Source of the DNA: Streptomyces wuyuanensis
Lineage (GTDB): Bacteria > Actinomycetota > Actinomycetes > Streptomycetales > Streptomycetaceae
DNA length: 64,000 nucleotides
Direction of reading: 5' to 3'
Assembly (NCBI RefSeq): GCF_900103455.1
Contig: NZ_FNHI01000006.1
Coordinates: 248,001 to 312,000 of the forward strand
Each line of letters opens with the position of its first letter. Within the stretch, counting starts at the first letter, position 1. Below the pieces are notes generated by a model. That model was not told where the DNA came from. It did not search any database and saw only the letters and a program-made list of their open reading frames with translations. Below are positions 16,335-23,160 of the stretch, in pieces. The position numbers and the translations under genes are program-made.

Positions 16335-16869
16335 TCAGGTCCTGGAGGGCTGCCCACCTGTGTCTCATCCCAAAGGTGCAGTTCAGAGCGTTGGGTCGCG
16401 TCGGTCTCCGTTGCTGGCTCAGGGGCGTGATTTCAAGATCGTCTCCAAGATTTCTCCATGAAGCTGAGACTGGGACCGTTCTGCCGTGGCTGCCGCCCGC
16501 TATGCGCCCATCACCCATGAGACACCCCGAGGCGGAGCAGATTTGCAGCGGGCTCCAGTCACCCCGGGGCGCTTGCGCGTCTGCTCGAGGAACGGGCTCA
16601 GCAGAGTCATCCAGCCGCGCTCCCAAGCCCGCATGTGTCTGACGTGGACGCGTCGGCGCCGTAGGGCACAACGAGTGTTTGCGGTGGGGTGAATCGTGCA
16701 TTCACTGGCATCGGGTGTGTTTTATCACAAGAAGTCCAAGATTAAGGCAAAACACCCTGAAAGGTGCACAACCTTCTGGGCCGGATCTCAGCGAACTCGC
16801 TATGCAACCAACCACCTGACGGAAGCCACACTTCCCGCTACCCTTAGTGCGCAAGGCGGGGAGGGCTGC
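16335..16869. other. leader region before the 801-codon gene
   Basis: About 535 bases. A second, short piece resembling the repeat body (TTCAAGATCGTCTCCAAGATT, 16431-16451 region) suggests further element debris. Base composition changes sharply to A+T-richer DNA from about 16690. The in-frame codons 16696-16869 look non-coding and precede the chosen start. Confidence 0.5.
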
Positions 16870-19275
16870 ATGGTTGTCTACACGTGCCAGGATCTTCGGG
16901 AGAAGTACCCAGATCCTGAAGAGCAAAAGACTTTGCTGCGACTTTACGGACTCTCCCAATTTATGGGGATTTCAATCCTATCGGGACGCTACCGAGTCCC
17001 AGCTTCCCTGCATGAACCAATCACCCTCACCCCCCTAGGGGAGAGTGTTTGTCGTAGGCTCATGAAGATCCGGAGCCTCAAATGGGCGGAAGCTCGCCTC
17101 GCATGTTTCCTGTCTTTCTATCACAGCGAACTTCTAGTCGACCATGAGAAAACAGATCTCGTAACCCTAACGTCCGCGTTCAATGAGGAAATGATCTCAG
17201 GGAAGGTTCTGCATCCCTTCATCTGGGGGCGCGAACTCTACGATAGGGCTTTCGAGCTATTTCCCCACGAGCCTAGCGATCTGGACCACGGTGAGACTAT
17301 TCGACTGCTGGAGGGCACTCCCCGCGGAGTCTTCCAGCAGCTCGACTTGATTACCGGACCTTTGGGGATTCTGCGCAGCCAGGAAATGCGCAACGCACCC
17401 CCTACCGTCAGAGTGCCGCTGTACCACTGTGCAAAAAGAAGCTGCAGCGCTGTTCACGGAACTTTCCTAATCACCGCAGATAGCCAGATCGCCAAAACTC
17501 AGAATAAGCTGGAAGAGATTCTCAACAAAGAGTACGGATTGCCTTCGGCGTTCTTTGAGTTCTTCACTGAGGTCGAGGATGCTCTCTGTGACTATTACGG
17601 AGACAGTCGCAGTGTAGGCGAGATCCCACTACTGGGTCAGTGCTTCTCGGACGCAGAACTCGATGCCATCTTGCTGGAGGCGCTTAAGGGAAAGGATGCC
17701 CCGCTACGAGTGGCGCTATCCTCCAACGACCTTTCTGTCTCGAACCCTCGCGATTTTAGTGGCTCCCTCAGTAGGGCGGCTAAAATTCAGGCACTTCTCC
17801 TCATGAAGAGCCGGGACCTCATCACTTCAATTGACAGGGCCGTCTATTCAGGGGAAATCGACATCCCCGAATACGAGATTCGCAATCCGAAGGTATTGAG
17901 GGCCAAATCAGGTTACTACGACCTTACGGCGCAATGCTCGCGATTCGGGGTTCAAGTGGTGCCTGCGGATCGATCGCTGGCTCTGGTGCGACTTCAGCGA
18001 CTCATCCTTGCCATCTATCCACCGTCGGACTCCAACGCTTCGCGTGATCTGTACTGGCGGCTAAAAAAAGTGCAGGGCGCCTCAGTTGAGGAGAAGCTGC
18101 ATCGATACTTGGGAAAGGAAGAGCCCGCCGAGGTAATTCGCCGACTGATCCTCGTAGGTCCGGGTCCGTTCTCGATTGCGGCCGAGAGGTGCGGCTTGGT
18201 GCCGTCCGATGTGGAAGCGATGGAGGACGGTGACCTACTCAACATCCTTCTTTGGAAACTCGGATTCGACGTTGTCACGGGACACGAAGCGACTGGTTCA
18301 CTGCAGCTACACCGGGAAGCCTTCGCGCAGGTCGTAACAGCATATTCCGGCTACAATGAGTCCGAGAGGTACGAAATCAAGCGGGAGGCAGCGCCTCTAT
18401 TTTCGTCTCTCGAAAAGACGCTGGACTCGACCCTTTCTTTTTCCGCGTGGGCTCTCACGTTCGACCACTGGTCTGCCCATCCGCGATTTAACTATCACAT
18501 CTCGGACGCTCGCGCCCACATGGCCGATTTGCTGAACAAGGCAGCAAGAGCATCTGCAACCGAAGCGGTAATTTATGACTCCCAGGGGCGAAACACCCTT
18601 TTCCCGCTTATCTCGGGGTTCTCGCGCTTGCGCGATTACTTGCAAGATGTTCAGCGCTCACCTGAACGTTATGCGCGACCGGTCAACGAAATGCCCAGCT
18701 ATGCTCACCATGCTGAGCTCACACCCTTCCCCTTCGTGCACACGATCCCATTCTTGGATTTGAGCGTAGATTCTCAAGCTCGGATCCTGGCACTCTTTAA
18801 GGATTTCACAAGAATTCTTGAGGAGGGCGCGGTGAAGAGTGTTCGTAACGGCTTGCATCACCAGCGGGAACAAGAGGAATTCCCGAGGGAGGAAGAGCTC
18901 TTGCGTTGCGTGAGGGCAATTGCCAATTTCCTAGAGGCAGCCGAGAGTTCCGGTCTTTGTCCGACATTCTTCCGCTCTACCGGGACCTCGCGAGATTCGG
19001 CAGGGAGATCATCCTATTCTTTTAAGGATTACAAGGGTCGCGAGTACGTCGCGAGAATGCCATCCGGTATAGGGCGAGCAGGGATGCCTGCTTTGCTGAC
19101 GGATCAATTTGTAATTCCGGTGGCCAATTTGGATGCTTCCACGGACGTCCTCAGATTCGACGTTGGCACCCGCTCCACCTATACGGAACTCTGGCAGGAG
19201 TGGCCGAAATATCGAGCGGCCTCAGATTCTGCTAGGGATCTGATGGCGTCGCTACCGTCTTCAGACGTCAGTTGA
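16870..19275 (+). CDS. large protein of unknown function with a C-terminal HEPN-like motif
   Basis: An 801-residue protein of no family I recognise. The ATG at 16870 follows GGCGGGGAGGGCTGC; an open frame extends 58 codons upstream but lacks a ribosome site. The N-terminal 60 residues look winged-helix-like (YGLSQFMGISILSGRYRV, LTPLGESVCRRLMKI). A small Cys/His cluster, C187-x4-C192-x3-H196 (YHCAKRSCSAVH), may bind zinc. The last quarter is helical and holds R659-N660-G661-L662-H663-H664 (VKSVRNGLHH), matching the R-N-x3-H active-site motif of HEPN ribonucleases, followed by an acidic helix. G+C is clearly below that of neighbouring genes, indicating horizontal origin. Inference: a stand-alone defence or abortive-infection-type RNase. 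Without a structural match this stays a hypothesis. Confidence 0.75.
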   Translation: MVVYTCQDLREKYPDPEEQKTLLRLYGLSQFMGISILSGRYRVPASLHEPITLTPLGESVCRRLMKIRSLKWAEARLACFLSFYHSELLVDHEKTDLVTLTSAFNEEMISGKVLHPFIWGRELYDRAFELFPHEPSDLDHGETIRLLEGTPRGVFQQLDLITGPLGILRSQEMRNAPPTVRVPLYHCAKRSCSAVHGTFLITADSQIAKTQNKLEEILNKEYGLPSAFFEFFTEVEDALCDYYGDSRSVGEIPLLGQCFSDAELDAILLEALKGKDAPLRVALSSNDLSVSNPRDFSGSLSRAAKIQALLLMKSRDLITSIDRAVYSGEIDIPEYEIRNPKVLRAKSGYYDLTAQCSRFGVQVVPADRSLALVRLQRLILAIYPPSDSNASRDLYWRLKKVQGASVEEKLHRYLGKEEPAEVIRRLILVGPGPFSIAAERCGLVPSDVEAMEDGDLLNILLWKLGFDVVTGHEATGSLQLHREAFAQVVTAYSGYNESERYEIKREAAPLFSSLEKTLDSTLSFSAWALTFDHWSAHPRFNYHISDARAHMADLLNKAARASATEAVIYDSQGRNTLFPLISGFSRLRDYLQDVQRSPERYARPVNEMPSYAHHAELTPFPFVHTIPFLDLSVDSQARILALFKDFTRILEEGAVKSVRNGLHHQREQEEFPREEELLRCVRAIANFLEAAESSGLCPTFFRSTGTSRDSAGRSSYSFKDYKGREYVARMPSGIGRAGMPALLTDQFVIPVANLDASTDVLRFDVGTRSTYTELWQEWPKYRAASDSARDLMASLPSSDVS

Positions 19276-19499
19276 ACCGAATGACGTAGCTCGTGCCGGC
19301 CCGGTCTCGGCGGGTGGCCCGCTTAGGAAAGAATTAAGCACCACTTCTAACAATGCTCGCGCAAACTCAGCCCGCACCTAACCGTGCGGAAGCAGGGCAA
19401 GTGCGAGGCCGCGATACGTTCCGGGCCGGGCCGTGGGGATCGCTTCCCTGCGAGTAGTTCATTTTGGAACGGTTTTCGGAGATGGCTGCCCTTCCAGCG

Positions 19500-20174
19500 T
19501 CACGCGCTAGGAGGATCGGCAACGTCAGCCGGCAGGAGTCGGCTGGTGAAGCCCTCTGCGCACAGCCGCTCGTAGGCAGCCATGACGGTGCCCGGAACAT
19601 CCTGTTCGATGGCCAGCCCCCTGCCGGGAAAGGCGAGCACTCGTTGCAGGGCGCCTACGATCATGTCGATCACCATGTGCGGGTCCCCGATTGAGTCGGT
19701 GTACTCGCCCAAGCCCATCGGCGTGGACGCGCACACCACTTCGACCTCATCCCAGAGCTTCCGCATCATGGCGTACGAGCGTCGCTCTTCATACGGCTTG
19801 CTCACCAGCAGGACCGACGAGACCTCGACGCCGGTCTCAGCCAACACCGATTTCGTGAACTCGATGTTCTCTCCGGTGTTCGTGGCGCGCGGCTCCAGCA
19901 ACACGGCGGAATCGGGCACACCGAGCTGCAACGCCCGCTCGCGGTAGTGGACAGCCTCTCCACGCGGCATACGCGCTCGGGTCGTGGGGCTGGTGGACCC
20001 GGTGAACACGATGACCGGGGCCATGCCTTGGCGGTAGAGCTCCGCTGTCACGTCGGCTACGCCGAGATCATGGCTGCCAAGACCGACGGCCACCGAACAG
20101 GGCCGCGGGGCGTGGTGCATGCGGTGGTAGTCCCACAGAAGCTGGGCATCTGCCCATGCCTGCGCCGAGATCAT
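19500..20174 (-). CDS. YdcF/ElyC-like DUF218 protein
   Basis: A 224-residue protein of the DUF218 Rossmann-like family: AVGLGSHDLGVADVTAELYR, VIVFTGSTSPTTRARMPRGE, the acidic/Asn pocket LLEPRATNTGENIEF, then LLVSKPYEERRSYAMMRKLW. It lacks the N-terminal membrane helix of ElyC, so it should be cytoplasmic. Related proteins bind S-adenosylmethionine or envelope lipid intermediates, but no reaction is certain. The ATG at 20174 lies two bases after the GntR stop, so it is translationally coupled to that regulator. The same regulator-DUF218 pair occurs in other actinomycete elements as I recall. Confidence 0.85.
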   Translation of the reverse strand: MISAQAWADAQLLWDYHRMHHAPRPCSVAVGLGSHDLGVADVTAELYRQGMAPVIVFTGSTSPTTRARMPRGEAVHYRERALQLGVPDSAVLLEPRATNTGENIEFTKSVLAETGVEVSSVLLVSKPYEERRSYAMMRKLWDEVEVVCASTPMGLGEYTDSIGDPHMVIDMIVGALQRVLAFPGRGLAIEQDVPGTVMAAYERLCAEGFTSRLLPADVADPPSA

Positions 20175-20176
20175 TT

Positions 20177-20965
20177 CTACGCCTTCCCGTCCTGTGCCGA
20201 GTCCGGAACCTTGAAGTCGTACTCCCACGCGAAGCGCGATGCCGCGTGGATGCCGATGGCGTACTCAACGACCGTGCCGTCTGCCGTGTAAGTCGTGCGG
20301 TGCAGCTCCATGACCGGTTCCCCCAGCGGCAACTGCAGGAGCTTCGCTTCATCCACTGTGGGGACGCGGGCGAACAGGGCTTCTCTCATGTGGTCGATCT
20401 CGTATCCCGCGTCATACAGCACCCTGTAACCGCCGCCACGGCCGGCAGGGCCCGGCGTCGGGTCGACGATGCGTGTTCCCTCGACGTGCTCGGGCCGGTA
20501 GTAGCTGGTCAGGGTGTGGGTGGGCTGCGTGCCCTCCTTCACCAAGCGGGCACGTGCGTACACCTCGGAGCCGACGGGGACACCCAGCCCCTCGGCGACG
20601 GCATTGCTCGCCTCGACACGGCTCACGGTCTGCGTCTGCTCGTTGCGCTTGTACTCACGCCCTGACGCCACACGGTCCGCGATGAATGCGACCTCATCGC
20701 TGTCACGCCACTTGACCTTGTCGTACCGGGCGATGCCGAGCCGCTTGAGCGGAGTGCGGGGGCGTACGACCGTGCCGTGCCCGCGGACCGATGTCACCAG
20801 TCCTTCCGCTTCAAGGGCCTTGTACGCCTGATGAACCGTGGACTTGGAGCCTTCCCCAGCCTCGACAAGGTCTCTGATCTGGGGCAGCTGGGCCCCCGGC
20901 GCGTAGTCGCCGTTCCTGATCTGGTCCGCGAGCCGATCCGCCAGCTCGCGCCACTTGGGTGCCAC
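20177..20965 (-). CDS. GntR-family (HutC/UTRA) transcription regulator, KorSA-like
   Basis: DNA-binding repressor of 262 residues. The N-terminal GntR winged helix (WRELADRLADQIRNGDYAPG, LPQIRDLVEAGEGSKSTVHQ, AYKALEAEGLVTSVRGHGTV) occupies about residues 4-72. The UTRA-type effector domain covers about 120-250 (EALFARVPTVDEAKLLQLPL, EPVMELHRTTYTADGTVVEY). The GTG at 20965 follows AAGGAG at good spacing. A strong inverted repeat 35 bases upstream is the likely autoregulatory operator. In pSAM2-type elements the KorSA homologue represses replication and transfer genes; here it would control both its own operon and the divergent DUF6284/SpdB operon. Confidence 0.9.
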   Translation of the reverse strand: MAPKWRELADRLADQIRNGDYAPGAQLPQIRDLVEAGEGSKSTVHQAYKALEAEGLVTSVRGHGTVVRPRTPLKRLGIARYDKVKWRDSDEVAFIADRVASGREYKRNEQTQTVSRVEASNAVAEGLGVPVGSEVYARARLVKEGTQPTHTLTSYYRPEHVEGTRIVDPTPGPAGRGGGYRVLYDAGYEIDHMREALFARVPTVDEAKLLQLPLGEPVMELHRTTYTADGTVVEYAIGIHAASRFAWEYDFKVPDSAQDGKA

Positions 20966-20999
20966 AGACGAACTCCTTTCGATGTGCCCCAGTGAAGCA

Positions 21000-21031
21000 C
21001 AGTCCCAGGACTGTTGACAGTCCTGGGACTG
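21000..21031. promoter_or_regulatory. operator: 14-base inverted repeat upstream of the GntR gene
   Basis: CAGTCCCAGGACTG, spacer TTGA, CAGTCCTGGGACTG. Each arm is itself nearly palindromic. It lies 35 bases from the regulator start, the position expected for autorepression. Confidence 0.75.
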
Positions 21032-21055
21032 CGTGCCATCGTCATTGCAGCGCCG

Positions 21056-21067
21056 CAGTCCTAGGAC
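21056..21067. promoter_or_regulatory. second operator half, perfect palindrome GTCCTAGGAC
   Basis: CAGTCCTAGGAC repeats the core of the operator at 21000-21031, centred about 47 bases away toward the divergent operon. Together the two sites could allow cooperative binding by the GntR protein. Confidence 0.6.
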
Positions 21068-21145
21068 AGCGTCTCCGGAGGGCCTTCTTTGGGCTGCTCC
21101 GGCGCCCGGAGGGCCCGTGGAACGGCTCGAAGGAAGCGACTGGCC

Positions 21146-21165
21146 TTTGAGAACTGAACAGCGTG
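21146..21165 (+). promoter_or_regulatory. rrn-leader-like boxA motif
   Basis: TTTGAGAACTGAACAGCGTG closely resembles the TTTGAGAACTCAA(C/T)AGTGTG element of actinobacterial ribosomal RNA leaders, part of the antitermination signal. It lies 264 bases before the DUF6284 start, followed by two strong hairpins. The resemblance is from memory. Confidence 0.5.
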
Positions 21166-21282
21166 CACGAGGTATCCGCTCCCCTCCAGCGACAAGCGAG
21201 CGGCGCGCGTGGGTTCTGTCCCTCACGCGGTACAGCGCAACCCGACCCTTCCGCCGCGTGCCTGCGGCGGCCGGTTGCCTCC

Positions 21283-21305
21283 GCTGCTCGTCTCGTACGA
21301 GCAGC
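21283..21305 (+). promoter_or_regulatory. leader hairpin 1
   Basis: GCTGCTCGT, loop CTCGT, ACGAGCAGC: a perfect nine-base stem in the untranslated leader of the DUF6284/SpdB operon. Confidence 0.6.
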
Positions 21306-21342
21306 GCTGAGGGGAGCCGGATGTTCCGACTTCAACGGCGCG

Positions 21343-21370
21343 CACCCCCGGTGCTGGAACACCGGGGGTG
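21343..21370 (+). terminator. leader hairpin 2, terminator-like
   Basis: CACCCCCGGTG, loop CTGGAA, CACCGGGGGTG: a perfect eleven-base stem 40 bases before the DUF6284 start. It could terminate or attenuate leader transcription, which would give the boxA-like element upstream a function. Confidence 0.6.
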
Positions 21371-21409
21371 CTGTTCGGGCCGTAGAACCTGCTAGGGAGA
21401 CCACGACCC

Positions 21410-21685
21410 ATGGAATACATCGCTGCACGTCAGACGGCCGTTACCGGGGCCGTCGACAGCGTTGACCGCGAGCCGACGGCCGCGGAGCTGGACGCGATCG
21501 AGCAGGAGCTGCCCGCGATCCTCGCGGAGGTCGACCTGCTCGACGCGCAGATCGTCACCCTGGACCGCACCCCGACTGAGCTGGACGCCCGGCGCATCCG
21601 CCGGGCCCGCCGCCGGGTCCTGGTCGCGCGCCGGGAGCTGGCCAACCGCACCACCCCCGAGGGCCTTGCCGGGGGTGCGGCATGA
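21410..21685 (+). CDS. DUF6284-family small element protein
   Basis: A 91-residue, charged, probably helical protein. PTAAELDAIEQELPAILAEV and DLLDAQIVTLDRTPTELDAR are followed by a strongly basic stretch (RRIRRARRRVLVARREL). This is the pattern of a small protein commonly found at this place in Streptomyces integrative elements; its function is unknown. The GGGAGA ribosome site precedes the ATG. The stop overlaps the next gene's start (ATGA), so it is the first gene of a coupled operon. The basic helix may bind nucleic acid (inference). Confidence 0.8.
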   Translation: MEYIAARQTAVTGAVDSVDREPTAAELDAIEQELPAILAEVDLLDAQIVTLDRTPTELDARRIRRARRRVLVARRELANRTTPEGLAGGAA

Positions 21686-22536
21686 GGGCCAAGACCGTGC
21701 TGCCCGCCGTCGCGATGACGGCGGTGTCGATGGTCCTCACCCTCGCGGTGGTGGTGATGTGGCTGGGCACGGCGGTGCCGTGGCCGGTCGCCCTGGTCGT
21801 CGGTCTCGGTATCGACGGCGGATGGCTCGCCACCCTCGCCTACGAACGCCGCCTCGCCGCGCAGGGCGACCACAGCCCGGCGGTGACTGTGGTGGGCTGG
21901 TCGTTCGGCCTGCTCGCCGCCGGCGTCCTGGTCGCCCACGCGCTCACGGCCGAAGCATCGGCCGGTGCGTGGCTGGCGGTGGCGTGGCTGCCGCTCGCGG
22001 CGAAGGCACTGTGGCTGGTGCACGGGCTGTGGGAGCGCACCGCCCTCACCCCGGGCGCGCTCGGCGCGATCCGGGGGATCCAGCAGGAAGCCCGGGACGA
22101 AGCAGCCGTGTCCCGCGCCCGACTCCGGGCGGAAGCCACCACGGAGGAGACACGGCTGACAGCCGTGACCGAAGCGGGTGCCCGCGTCGCACGCGTCCAG
22201 GCCAGGACCGCGCAGACCCTTTCCCGAGCATGGTCGACGCTGGAGACGGCACGGGACGGGGAGGACACCGGGCGAGCGCTGACCAGCGTGACCCACCGGG
22301 TCACACCCGACGTCGCATCCCGCTGGGAGCTCCCCGTCTGGGGCCCCTCCGAGCCGGTGCCGGCGCTGGAGTCGGGCCCGGCGCTCACGGATGAGGCGCT
22401 GGACACGGTCGTGGAGCAGATCCGTACCAGCGAGGATCCGGCCCTGTCGTACCGGGAGATGGCGACCCGGTTCCGGGCGGCCGGTCACGCCGCGTCGGAG
22501 GTCCGTCTGCGGGCGGCGTGGAAGCGCGTCGTGTGA
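21682..22536 (+). CDS. SpdB-like plasmid/element spread membrane protein
   Basis: A 284-residue protein with four predicted membrane segments in the first 130 residues (LPAVAMTAVSMVLTLAVVVM, VALVVGLGIDGGWLATLAY, VVGWSFGLLAAGVLVAHAL, GAWLAVAWLPLAAKALWLVH). A long helical, coiled-coil-prone cytoplasmic region follows (ARDEAAVSRARLRAEATTEE). The C-terminal helix-turn-helix-like domain (LSYREMATRFRAAGHAASEV) could bind DNA. Spd proteins aid intramycelial spread of conjugative elements. The start overlaps DUF6284 (ATGA), and its own stop overlaps the next start (TGATG). The TraB translocase that it normally works with is absent here. Confidence 0.75.
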   Translation: MRAKTVLPAVAMTAVSMVLTLAVVVMWLGTAVPWPVALVVGLGIDGGWLATLAYERRLAAQGDHSPAVTVVGWSFGLLAAGVLVAHALTAEASAGAWLAVAWLPLAAKALWLVHGLWERTALTPGALGAIRGIQQEARDEAAVSRARLRAEATTEETRLTAVTEAGARVARVQARTAQTLSRAWSTLETARDGEDTGRALTSVTHRVTPDVASRWELPVWGPSEPVPALESGPALTDEALDTVVEQIRTSEDPALSYREMATRFRAAGHAASEVRLRAAWKRVV

Positions 22537-22682
22537 TGGGGGCGCTGCCGGTGTTCCGGTGGCGCCTCGCCCCGGACGGATATGCCACCCGCCGCCAGCT
22601 CCGCGCCGTCGGGCTGCGGCCCGGCGGTCAGGACGTGGCCGCTCAGCTCGAACGGCCCCGCTGGACGCGCGCCGGGCGATGA
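22536..22682 (+). pseudogene. truncated RRQ-GLRPGGQ element protein (48 codons)
   Basis: A frame starting at the ATG that overlaps the SpdB-like stop (TGATG) encodes 48 residues with RRQLRAVGLRPGGQDVAAQL, a motif carried by a conserved protein of Streptomyces integrative elements (recalled as RRQSRAAGLRPGGQ). Intact homologues continue well beyond this motif. Here the sequence passes into R3 at about 22662 and stops at 22682. So the gene has lost its 3' part at the recombination junction. It is translationally coupled and could still be made as a short peptide. Confidence 0.7.
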
Positions 22683-22897
22683 GCCCCGGCTCGCCCGTTG
22701 CCGTCCTCGACGCGCTACTGAAAGGCTCGCCGGTAGGGAGCTGGTCTGGAGAAAGATTCCAAGATCTTCTCCAGGATTTCTCCAGAGAGCCCCTGAGAAA
22801 CAAGTCAGGCTCGGTGCTAATCTCTCAGCACCGAGCCTGACCTGGTGTTTCTCTGTCGGGGTGGCGGGATTTGAACCCACGACCTCTTCGTCCCGAA
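22662..22897. repeat. attachment-site copy R3 (about 236 bp, includes tRNA 3' half)
   Basis: Direct repeat of R2 (16098-16334). The right end (22853-22897) overlaps the functional tRNA-Pro gene, so this is the chromosomal attachment site with the intact tRNA. The left end begins inside the truncated element gene. Confidence 0.85.
22807..22838 (-). terminator. tRNA-Pro terminator hairpin
   Basis: AGGCTCGGTGCT, eight-base loop, AGCACCGAGCCT: a 12-base stem 18 bases downstream of the tRNA-Pro 3' end on the minus strand. Diverged copies stand at 16244-16275 and 14033-14068. Confidence 0.85.
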
Positions 22898-22929
22898 CGA
22901 AGCGCGCTGCCAAGCTGCGCTACACCCCG
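22856..22929 (-). tRNA. tRNA-Pro (anticodon CGG)
   Basis: Minus-strand 74-mer beginning CGGGGTGTAGCGCAGCTTGG. The seven-base acceptor stem pairs (CGGGGTG/CACCCCG) with discriminator A. The anticodon stem is CTTCG/CGAAG around loop TTCGGGA, giving anticodon CGG, and the T-arm is GTGGGTTCAAATCCCGC. CCA is not encoded. The 3' half doubles as the integration site of the island to its left. This is the only complete copy in the window. Confidence 0.95.
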
Positions 22930-23160
22930 ATGTCACTCGCTCTCGCGGCGACGACGTTTACTTTAGCCCACCGGCGCCCGGAGACGAAATCCGGTTTTCC
23001 GGGGCCCCCACCTGGGGCGGAGCGGTGTGAGCGGTGCCGGACGCCGTCAGGGGAGGGGCGGCGTGAGCGGGGGGAGCCTCAGGCGTCCCACCCGTATCGC
23101 CGGTGCCCCGATTCCCCCGTCGCGCCCACCGGCGCGGTTGGGGGACGCCCGGCCACTGGC

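Larger units (their letters stand above)
16098..22897. mobile_element. remnant integrative element at tRNA-Pro(CGG)
   Basis: Bounded by direct repeats R2 and R3, each with the tRNA 3' end and terminator. Cargo is a low-G+C 801-codon gene, a YdcF-like gene, a KorSA/GntR-like regulator, a DUF6284 gene, a SpdB-like gene and a truncated downstream gene. This resembles the regulatory and transfer-accessory part of actinomycete integrative and conjugative elements (pSAM2 type). No integrase, excisionase, replication initiator or FtsK/TraB gene is present, so it should be immobile on its own. The truncated gene at 22536-22682 fuses directly into R3, marking a deletion end point. Confidence 0.75.

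Noticed and set aside
16696..16869. Upstream extension of the HEPN-motif gene
   Set aside because: Fifty-eight extra codons without ribosome site; GGGGAGGG directly before the ATG at 16870 marks the start.
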